This document shows, piece after piece, positions 34,565 through 43,462 of a stretch of 64,000 nucleotides of DNA. The notes below the pieces were generated by a model. That model did no database searches, was not told the DNA's origin, and worked only from the letters and a program-made list of their open reading frames with translations. How positions within the stretch are numbered: the first letter of the stretch is position 1; each line of letters opens with the position of its first letter. The translations under genes and the position numbers were made by a program. The stretch comes from Orobanche coerulescens (taxonomy: Eukaryota; Streptophyta; Magnoliopsida; Lamiales; Orobanchaceae), in the NCBI GenBank assembly GCA_033398695.1, contig CM065804.1, forward strand, positions 39,571,501 through 39,635,500. Reading direction: 5' to 3'.

Positions 34565-35302
34565 ATGTTTTCCTTTGATTATCGTGACCCTTGGCATTAC
34601 ATAAATTTCGATGATCTTAATAATTTGCCTAATAGGGTGAGTCAGCCCCCTCCCCCGAAACAAAAGACCATGCTTGAACAATGTTTAGACGCTCTCAAAA
34701 ATCCTGATAGTACCCCTCTTGAGCGAGAATGTGCACGTCTTGGTCTTGAGATTCACTATGGTTATTTTCCAGCTCATAGATTTAGTAGTGAAGTTGAGGG
34801 GGAGGTTGAGAAGAAAGACATGCTGAGTTTTAGGGTCGATTCCCCAGCACCTGATAATTACATAAAGTGTGATGAGCTTGTAGAAGAAGTTACCATTGAT
34901 GATGTTTTCAAAGAAATTTCATTAAATTGTCATCAAACTTCGACTAATAAAGTGAACACTTTTATACCTAAAATTTTATTAACGGTGCCATGCATAATTT
35001 TTCCTAAATCTATAATGGGAGAGATTGACCCCATTACTTGTGATTTTGTTGAGGCTGATTCTTTGAGTTCTAATGAGGTTGTTCATGATATGTCTTTATT
35101 ATCTACCCATTCGAACTCTGCTTATTTTTACATACCTTATCATTATTACATTCTTCCATTATTTTTTGGTTGTCCGCATAATTATTCTTACTCATTATTT
35201 TTGGCAACCAGGCATGAACCAAAGCCTCCCTTGTGGAATAAGAGGCTTATAGATTGCAAGAAGGGGGTATTTGTCAATCTCCCTAGAAACAAGCCACGTT
35301 AA
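34565..35302 (+). CDS. ORF of unknown function in Athila-2
   Basis: An intact 245-codon frame from ATG (MFSFDYRDPWHYINF) 85 bp after the primer site. I recognise no domain: no zinc knuckle, no DTG and no RT motif. A proline run (QPPPPKQ) is near residue 28, an acidic middle spans about 78-110, and an aromatic-rich stretch (AYFYIPYHYYILPLFF) around 187-202 could be a hydrophobic segment. The C-terminus is basic (LIDCKKG, PRNKPR). It sits where gag begins in full Athila elements and stops about 45 bp before the AGGCAA hairpin, where pol would end. It could be a shortened gag-pol leader product or captured sequence. Its openness in a recently inserted element is notable. Confidence 0.6.
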   Translation: MFSFDYRDPWHYINFDDLNNLPNRVSQPPPPKQKTMLEQCLDALKNPDSTPLERECARLGLEIHYGYFPAHRFSSEVEGEVEKKDMLSFRVDSPAPDNYIKCDELVEEVTIDDVFKEISLNCHQTSTNKVNTFIPKILLTVPCIIFPKSIMGEIDPITCDFVEADSLSSNEVVHDMSLLSTHSNSAYFYIPYHYYILPLFFGCPHNYSYSLFLATRHEPKPPLWNKRLIDCKKGVFVNLPRNKPR

Positions 35303-35340
35303 TTTTTTTATTTGCCACGTCGTGCTCAAGACGTAAAATA

Positions 35341-35366
35341 GAGCGCTTGATAGGAGGCAACCCATC
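35341..35366 (+). ncRNA. Conserved post-coding hairpin with AGGCAA loop (Athila-2)
   Basis: After GAGCGCTT, GATAGG (35349-35354) faces CCCATC (35361-35366) around the loop AGGCAA. Five of six pairs form. The stem sequence differs from Athila-1 (CTCGGG / CCCGAG) while loop and GCGCT lead are unchanged. Confidence 0.6.
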
Positions 35367-36924
35367 ATTTTTACTTGCTTTCTAGTTAGTTGTTTTTATT
35401 GGATTTTTCGTTAATAAATTTTTTTTTTGTTTTGTTATTTTGTTTGGATTCGTGTACTCTTGTTGGCCCTTATTTCTCTAATATTTTGTTTATATAACCC
35501 CAATGAGTTATTATTCATTATATTCTAGTCTTTCTTGACTTAATGTCTATAGTTATTTCATAACTAGAGACTAAGTTTGGGGGTTCCTGGTGATGTTGGG
35601 CATTACTTGAAGTATGGATTGACAGACGATTCTACTCAGACATGTGCTGGCGTTCAAGAAGACATTTGGAATAAGATTCACTTTTCCTTATCTCTTTTAT
35701 TTTCACATGAGTTTTATTGTTGATGATTTTATGTGTAGTGGAATAAATTGAAGCATGCGATATTTTCTAAATTTTTCTTAGTTATAAATTGCGATTTCAT
35801 CATTGCATTATTTTCTTGCATGCTGTTGATGGTTTTTGCAAACGTGAATTTTTCGTGAATTTTTCATGCTTCCGTGTGTAAAACTGATGTTATGATACTG
35901 ATTTCTCTTTGAAGAAACGGTTGACTTTTGGTCGAGTTACAGTCAGTGATATCTGTTTCCGTTGAGTATTCATTTAGGTTCGAAATTTTTTTCATTTTTG
36001 TAGAAATCTTAGCAGATAAGAAAGGAGACATACGTGTTTTCAAATCACCGTCAATATATTTGGTTATACTTTTCGCGTAGCTAGTCGTCCAGTAACATGA
36101 GTCTTGTGGGCACTTAAATTGAGTTTAGAGTCGGACAGTTTTTCCCAAGAAAAAATCGAGATATTAGTTGTTCTATGATGGGAAGTTTAGTAACCGGGGG
36201 TATTCACGTGACCCGTTGTTTACTCTCGCATAAAACAACAACCCTGAATAGACTAATGGCTTAGAAATATCGCATTACAGATGATGGGAAGCCTAGTAAC
36301 CGGGGGTATTCACGCGACCCATTGTTTACTTTCGCGTAAAACAGCAACCTTGACATGCGGGAATTGCTATTCGAGTTTTTTCTCCGCTGTAGAGGGTGAC
36401 TTAGTAACTAGAAGCATCCATGTGCCCCATGAGTGTCTTTTACGTCAAACGGTTCCCCAATACATGAGAATGGAAATCCACCCTAGGATTATCCCGATGA
36501 AACATCCCGATATCTGAACCTAGTGGTTAACTCGAATCTTTATTATGATCATGCATAAGGGAATGCTGTCCTAGGAGTAATTTTGATGATGAAACTCTTG
36601 AATTTATGCCATTAGACTGTGGGACTGGGCGAATTAGCTTGTTTAATCTAACCCTTCATATTGACGGTCGGTTAAATTCACGCTTGTTAATCTTTGAGCT
36701 TGATTTTCTTCATGAACGGTTGGTTAGGACTGAAAATGATTACTTCTTGGAATCAGTGTCCGTGGATGTGACTCACTATTACGACACTCGTATTATTCTT
36801 TGAGATTTTCAGGGTAGTATTGATTAAGTTGAGCACTATGGATTTGCACGATCATTCATGATACGTTTTAGTTGAAAATTGATTTTTGCTTGAGGACAAG
36901 CAAAGGCTCAAGTTTGGGGGTATT
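35367..36924 (+). other. Athila-2 3' non-coding region
   Basis: No credible gene. Contains a PPT-like CTAAGTTTGGGGG at about 35573-35585, two copies of the TAGTAACCGGGGGTATTC repeat (36190 and 36294), a stretch colinear with 7780-8317 of Athila-1, and the PPT (TCAAGTTTGGGGGTATT) just before 36925. The frames at 36281-36517 and 36606-36803 lie in this shared non-coding region. Confidence 0.75.
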
Positions 36925-38243
36925 TGTTAGGCGTATTTTTATGCATTTATTTATCATTATTTTATATCTATTTTGAGCCTAAATCTGCATAAATGAGCTT
37001 TTAATGCACTATTCTTTTATGTTTTGCAGGAAATTGGAGTCCGGAAGCTCGAACGACGGAAAAACGGGCAAAAACGGCAATTTTTGGCCAGGGGCCGCGG
37101 GACAAGGAGAGTGAGCCGCGGCACACGCATGACATACAAAGGCTCCGAGCGAACTGTACTTTGAGCCGCGACACAAGAAGCTGAGCCGCGGCCCAGAAGA
37201 AAAGAATAGCGCCCAGGCATCCCGCTGAGCACCGTGAGCCGCGGCACAGATTAAGTGAGCCGCGGCCCACGGGGCGGTTTTGGAGTGTTCTGCGCGGTTT
37301 TGGGCCGTTTTGGAGCCTCTTCTCGACCTAATCACACGGACGCGTTTTTGAGGCTAAAGAGAGTTATAAATAAGCATGCAAGGTCAGGATTGAAGGGGGA
37401 TTATCAATCATCATCGTAGGATCGATCATCATCAAGGAGAAGAAGCAGAAGACACCAAGAGCAGAGAGCGGAAGCCAGAAGAAAGAAGGAATCTGAGTTC
37501 TTCATCTGCGTTTGATTTCGATGCTTCCTTTCATTATTTCTGTATTTTTATCCTTTAGCATGTCAGGCTGAAACCTTATTCTAGGATTTTGATGAAACCA
37601 AAGTTTTGACGAATCTGCTTTTGATTATCTATATAATTCCCTTTTCTGTTGAGTTTTCCCAATCGTTCTTAATGTTTTCAATTGTCTGGCCAATAGTTGA
37701 ATTGTTTTAATTACGCAACTCAAATCGGGAGAGGAGAGTTGGTGAGGAAATATTGGTGAGAACCGTTTTATCTTCTGAGATAGGAATATACTCATAGGAA
37801 CTACGTGGCCTTTTGAAGATTTTGTGCCTTTTGCCTATTGTCGAATTAATTCACCTAGGGATAGAGTGTATTATTCGCCTTAGAAAAATCTACTGACCTC
37901 GGGAGAGGCGGTAGAGTACTTTAGCAATCTTCACCTTCAATAAATTGGGAAATCATTAATTTCAGATAATCGAGAGTAAATTCGGATAAACTTAGGTGGA
38001 TTCACAATCCTAGATTTATTCATCATTTGATTTTCTCTCCTCAAGCGATCGTTTTTACTGTTTGTTCTTTTGTTGGTTTTCTTTAGTTATTAATTGCAAC
38101 CCAAATTTCGACTGTTCAAATAAAATTAGAATACATATAAATCGGTACTTAGTGATTCAGTCCTCGTGGGAACGATATCTCACTCATCACTTTATTACTT
38201 GTCTACGATAACGTGCACTTGCATTCAATGAAATATCGCAACA
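36925..38243 (+). repeat. Athila-2 3' LTR
   Basis: Same length as the 5' LTR, differing at a modest number of scattered positions, mostly in the palindrome array. Followed by GTTAC. Confidence 0.95.
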
Positions 38244-38248
38244 GTTAC

Positions 38249-39497
38249 TCAACGACTAACATTGTTTGAACGGATTGAATTGTAAAGTTATTACCATGTT
38301 CATTGATTATGAGTTCACCTAGTGAGATTAACGATGTAGTCGAGTTATTAATTATAAGATCATTACAAATTCATCAATAACGTGAATTAATCATCTCTGG
38401 AAGTTGGTTGATATAATTCAGGGTTCTACCAAATTAAATGAAGAATCCTAAGCCAATATAGTTCAAAAACCTCCTTAAACATGGTGTTTGGTTCAATGAA
38501 ATGGTGGTAGTTCTACAAAAAACCTATCTAAAATGAAGCTAAGGATTATTATAGTCTTGATGATGTAAAAATCTAGTAAAGAGAGTGTGGTTATACTACA
38601 CATGATCATCACTATTAAAACACTAAGGATTCATCATTACAAAACCCTTAATCACCAAGTTGTTAAAAGTTAACTAAAATTTACTAGTTTAATTCATCTA
38701 TAGGTGTAGTATGCTCCACCTCTAGTATCATAACTACGAATTTACAAAGTGGAATTGCACACATACCTTCAGAAATAAAGAACACTACACCAAAATCACA
38801 AGAACACACCCTAAGCTTCAAGAATGACTCCAAACTTCCAATCAACAAGCTCCAAACCAAGATGTATAGCTCAAGCACAAGTGTAAAGAAGGTAGAAGTG
38901 ATCGAGGGAGGCAGGGGGATGCTTATACTGGAGAAATCATGAAGTTGAACGTGCAAAATGAAAGTCACAACTTGTCTTTTTATAACAGCACAGCCGTTAC
39001 GTACGTTATACACCAAAGGATAACGTACGTTAGCAGCTTTACGTACGCTACACCATAAGTGTTACATACGTAAACTAATTCCATAGGCTACTGGACTAAA
39101 ATACGAATATCATTACGTACGTAATGTAGGTCAAGTAGGTTGCCTCCAAAAGATCAGATATTCGAATAACGCCCGACCCCACATGCCGAAAGTTGATATT
39201 GGATACGACTACAACTATTACGTACATAAAAGGCACCTACTTACGTATTTAAATATCACACTATAACATACGTCATGCTAAAGGGTTAGCGGACGTTAAG
39301 TACAGAATTACTAGCCCAAAAATGCACTTATCTATACAACGCTGAAAATTCAATCATAGTGCGAGTGATAGTTTTTATTAAGTCTATTATGATATATTCT
39401 AACATTAATAAACATTAAACAAATGTAACAAGACTACAACAGTATTGAATTATCTGAATAATACAACAGTAAGCAAGAATTTCCGTCGGATATTACA
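38249..39497 (-). repeat. Gypsy-A 5' LTR, second piece
   Basis: Continues the LTR after Athila-2 and matches 25316-26582. On the minus strand it starts TGTAATATCCGACGG at 39497. The ACGTACGT array at 38996-39300 has one block fewer than the partner LTR (a short deletion near 39124) and several decayed copies (TTACATACGTAA, TTACGTATTTAA). Confidence 0.92.
38996..39300. repeat. ACGTACGT palindrome array in Gypsy-A 5' LTR U3
   Basis: Four intact copies and about five with CpG or TpG changes relative to the 3' LTR array (26055-26385). The TATA-like TTATAAAAAG lies next to it at about 38978-38987 (minus). Confidence 0.88.
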
Positions 39498-39502
39498 ACT
39501 AT

Positions 39503-39867
39503 AATTCTCAACCAGTGATAAATATTACAGTGATTCTTATACTTAGCTACAACAACTTCCAACTAGTTGATATCCCGTCGTTGCAACTCCTCTTTGACTG
39601 CCTAGCACCACTTAATTCTTCAAATTCTTGGATGCCTATCAGTATCGCAACTTCAACCAGTGAAGTACCCTAAACTCAGGTTTTAAGACTAGAGTGTTTG
39701 TCTTCTCCAACTAAGAGCTTTCTTCAAATAAGAACTTCGAGTACTGCTCTTTTCACGATGCTATATGATTGCTTTGATAATTTTGATCGCTCGAGAGTTT
39801 TGTTCGCATCGTACTGCTCATCTTCAAATCTTCGAATATATATAAGTGTCGATCCTTGAGCATTTTC
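39503..39867 (-). repeat. Copia-2 3' LTR, middle piece
   Basis: Matches 59819-60190 of the intact LTR. A minus-strand TATA-like TTATATATATTC lies at about 39835-39845. Ends in TTTTC (39863-39867), the Copia-1 target site. Confidence 0.92.
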
Positions 39868-40153
39868 TTTTAGGAATATGCCCTCGAATGCCACTCAGAG
39901 GATGAGAGAGTGAGAGCAATTATATTGTAATTATGAATATTATATTTAATAAGGCAATTATTATTTCTATATTATTGTATATCACTGGCATTGTGATTTG
40001 GTATATAGAATAATAGTCCTTACATTTGAGAGTGAACATTCTACTGCTTATGGAGATAAGGAGATAGGCACTAGAAGTGTTTAGAGCTTGAATGCTTAAC
40101 TAGTTCGCAAGTCGATAAAACTTAACAGGACATTAAGTTTTAATAAGACTTGT

Positions 40154-40197
40154 ATAACTGATGCTAGGACGTGTGCACGTCTTGATAGCATAGTTAT
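40154..40197 (+). repeat. Imperfect 20-bp inverted repeat in Copia-1 LTR
   Basis: Arms run ATAACTGATGCTAGGACGTG and (reverse complement) back from ATAGTTAT, with GACGTG/CACGTC closing around TG. The same structure is at 47728-47771 in the other LTR, unchanged. Confidence 0.75.
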
Positions 40198-41541
40198 AAG
40201 TATATTGGTGGGACCAGTATACTCGAACACAACTCATACTCGATTCAGTCACACGGTATTCACTCTCGGAGAGTCGATGACGAATCGAAAGGTTGTGATA
40301 GTATATGTTGACCTTTGACTTGAGGGTTCAGTAGAAGATGTTCCTGTGACGTTTAGTTTGTCATTAGAGTAGTTAGGCTCATTTGCTTAATTGCTGAGTC
40401 GACCTCGAAGTGCAGACTATACGGGCAGGTAGCAGTCTTTACTGTACACCAAGAAAGGATTCTATCTCCTGTTAGTGAGCAGGCGAATGTCCTATACGGT
40501 TAACGGAAAATAAGATCATAAGTCTTTGGCCAAAGCATTCTGATATAGTCGTATTAGATACACTATTAATCAGTCGGTCTTGATTTGCATTAACACACGT
40601 ATAGAGTTTAGTCAACAGTAGGGCTTGACTTTACCGTGACCTGAAGACTTGACCGGGACATATGATTAAGGGTCTATACGTATATAGTATTCACGAATAA
40701 TGATTCTGGAATGATTCGTTCATTCGTTCTCAGTCGGGGTTTACAGTGCGGCTCGCTAGGCTGGCTAAGTGCTGCACGCCCTCATTGGTTCCTCCCAATG
40801 CCGGCTGAGACGAACCTACGGAGTCGCGCAATAGGATCATTGATGGATAAATGTGAATTAATAATATCTCTTATAATATTAGATATTAGATATCTAATTT
40901 TGATTTATCGGATAAATCAAATAGCGGTCTTATGAATTGTAAGTAGGTTACTGGGTGATTACTTTAATTCATAAATTATATTTCTTAGAGAAATATATAT
41001 TTATGTTTGATATAATTAATTAATTGTATTCATTAATTAGTCCAAACACATTGGAAATAAAACGGATTCGTTTTACGAACATTCGGTACACGAGGGATTC
41101 ATTTTGACGAATATCCAATACACGAGCCGAGTAAATTCGACCCGTCTTCTTGGAAATTTCCCTTAGGGCCGCCCCACTCCCTCTCCTGTCTCTTTTATAC
41201 TTATTTTATGTCGCTATGTGATATATGTGAGGTGTATTTGATACCCTCTATCATGTGTTAAAGGGGGACTTTCATTTTTTTATAAATAAAAGTCTTTAGA
41301 AAAGAGAGAGAACTTCTTCTTCTTCCTTAAACTCAAAATCACGAATTATAGAGAGAGAGTAAGTTTGATAACTTCATCTTGATCTTAGAGACAAGACATA
41401 AGAAGAATAAATTGAGAGAGAAAATTCCTACAAGCTTCCCTAGCCGCATTCTTGAAGAAAGGAAGCTTGTTGATTTTTCCATCAAGTTCCGGCGTGTGAA
41501 GTAGAGGCACCTTGCTTTAGGTGCTTGGAAAGAAGGGCTCT

Positions 41542-41554
41542 TCATCATCATCAT

Positions 41555-41593
<39 letters not shown>
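41542..41593 (+). repeat. (CAT)n microsatellite in Copia-1 5' LTR
   Basis: About 17 CAT units with one AAT variant. The 3' LTR has only a short version at 49123-49141, so it expanded or shrank after insertion. The antisense frame with a poly-Met run is an artefact. Confidence 0.95.
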
Positions 41594-41740
41594 ACGAAGG
41601 TTTTTCAGAGACATCATAGGTATGGGACTTTGATTCCTCGATCTTCGTATTTTTCTTTTCGTATATACGTTACTTGATCGATCCTCTTAGGGATTCTGTT
41701 TATTCTTCCGCTGCGTTTATTTTCTGTGGAATCCGAACAG

Positions 41741-41752
41741 TGGTATCGGAGC
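41741..41752 (+). promoter_or_regulatory. Copia-1 primer binding site (initiator Met-tRNA)
   Basis: TGGTATCGGAGC, one base after the LTR end. One mismatch to the initiator tRNA-Met complement. Confidence 0.85.
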
Positions 41753-43462
41753 GAGGTCAAATTTATCATATATACGATCATCTTTGCATTTGGAATGTTA
41801 TTTGATGATGTTTAGGATTTAGAATCATAATAGATATAATCGAAGAAATTTAATCGTTCGTATCAAGTCAAGTTTCTACTATTTTATGTGAATTATAAAT
41901 CTGAAAAATTTGATTTTTGTTGATTTATAAGTTCTTCATGAAGTTAAGAAACTTTTTAGTTTTAGAAGCGAGTTGAAAAAATGAGAAAAACGGGGGTTAA
42001 ACACGAATACCGCATGAAGACGCAGCCGTGGCAGCTCTTTGCATCGGATCACGGCCGGCCGAGAGTGACTCGGTAGGCTACTGTAGCAGACTAGTAAGCT
42101 CGGCCAGCCTTCCGGGCAGTGGCCAAGAGTGACTCGGTCTTGGCGGTTCTCGGGTTTTCGGCTCGATTTTGAATCGGGCCGTGGGCTGGGCCTGATACCG
42201 GATTTTTCCGGGACTCCATTTTTGTGTTTATATTTCGTTGTAATAATTTCCAAAATTTAAATTGGATTTAATTATATTTAATAAAATGTTTGGAATATTT
42301 TTTATTAAGGGAAATTATTTGACGAGAATATTGATTTGGCCAGATTACTTTGAACGGATTAAAATGACGATTATAAATATTAATTTGATTAATATTGTAG
42401 AAATTAAATAGATTAATTTTTATATTAATTGGATTAATATATTAATTGATTATTTAATTTCATTTACCGTTACATGTTGTATGGAATGCCTTATGTGATG
42501 GTGATATAGCTCGTGGACTTAGTTGTTGATTTGTTCGATTCGATATGGTTGTAAATGCCGTTTTGAGGCTATTTATTTTTACTAGAAAATATGTATAATA
42601 GGACGTATTGTTCAATGATGTAATTATTAATATGGCTATGACGAAGGCCGAAGACGACCGACTAGAAGACGAAGAATCAATACTGTATTTTTCCTTTCTT
42701 TATTTGGCTTGGCCCAATACTTAGGAAAAAAGTCCATGAGCTATATGTTGGTAGTAACTAGGTTGCTATTTATTGTTTTTCATTTTGAATGATTGACAAA
42801 CCACAAACCGCGCTTATCAACGGATTAATGTGCAAAGTGTAACATATAATCGCGTTAATACTCCCACTTACAAACACTAAGTTATAAAGGTTACGAGGTT
42901 TCCTGCCCTCCGTCAAACTCATGGAAAAGTAAAATCTAAACCGGAATATTATTCTTCCGAGTATGTCGGGGTAATATTTTTGGGGAAAGTTGATAAATTC
43001 CTAGAGTGCATTAGATGCCTTTGGTTGTGACAAATCAAACCTCTATAAACCGTATGGGTTTCCAGGTAAGATTCAATTGACAGACTAATAGGAGTTGACG
43101 GTTTAAACTTAGATAGTTCAGCGAGCCATAGAAACCGAATGGGTTGAGGGCAAGTGAACTAGGGGTAAAAGAAGATCGAATCATCCATTAGATGGGTTGG
43201 TATTAGACACCACTTTATAAAGAATAATATAATAGAAACCGTATGGGTTGCCCTCTATTAAACTTTGTAAAGAAATCGATCACCACTATGAAGTCACCCA
43301 AGACTTCCGAATTTAACATGGGAGTATGTAAATGCCGATAAAATGGTGGGAGCCGAGTTATGAATAAAGAAAGTCCTTAAATTCTTTACTCGGATCATAA
43401 TTAAATAATCACTAACGAATCTTTAATTATTCTCTGCAGTTAATAAAACTCTCAATATAACA
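41753..43462 (+). other. Copia-1 long untranslated leader
   Basis: 1.7 kb between primer site and gag with no convincing gene. It holds a GC-rich patch (42000-42200) and three dispersed copies of AAACCG(T/A)ATGGGTT at 43047, 43132 and 43236. Its role is unknown; packaging or translation signals are plausible here. Confidence 0.6.

Larger units (their letters stand above)
33138..38243 (+). mobile_element. Athila-2: non-autonomous Athila-like element
   Basis: LTRs of 1319 bp each (33138-34456 and 36925-38243), target duplication GTTAC at 33133-33137 and 38244-38248, empty site confirmed at 25305-25315. The 2468-bp interior has a tRNA-Asp primer site, one 245-codon ORF of unknown function, the AGGCAA hairpin, a PPT-like run, a 3' region like that of Athila-1, and a PPT. 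No protease, RT or integrase is present. It must have moved with enzymes supplied by another element. LTR ends, PPT and 3' region are shared with Athila-1, but the LTR bodies are clearly diverged, so it is a different subfamily. Confidence 0.93.
17673..39497 (-). mobile_element. Gypsy-A: Tekay-like Ty3/Gypsy element with two nested insertions
   Basis: LTRs of about 2.7 kb start TGTAATATCC and end GGGGTGTTACA on the minus strand. Target duplication ACTAT at 17668-17672 and 39498-39502; the intact Copia-2 LTR at 59815 reads CCACTATAATTC and confirms the empty site. Its 3' LTR is split by Gypsy-B and its 5' LTR by Athila-2. Internal part 26583-31686 has gag-protease-RT-RNase H-integrase in a single frame with several in-frame stops. 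Met-tRNA primer site at 31670-31681 and PPT at 26583-26601. The integrase C-terminal region resembles chromodomain-bearing Tekay/Del elements. Confidence 0.93.
39868..41739 (+). repeat. Copia-1 5' LTR
   Basis: Ends GGAATCCGAACA before the primer site. Features visible in both LTR copies: a long imperfect hairpin at 40154-40197, the palindrome TTAGATATCTAA near 40886-40897, and TTTATAAATAAAAG at about 41278-41291 as probable TATA box. The CAT microsatellite at 41542-41593 is longer here than in the 3' LTR. Confidence 0.93.

Noticed and set aside
41339..41617. Minus-strand ORF with poly-Met
   Set aside because: It translates the CAT microsatellite in the Copia-1 LTR.
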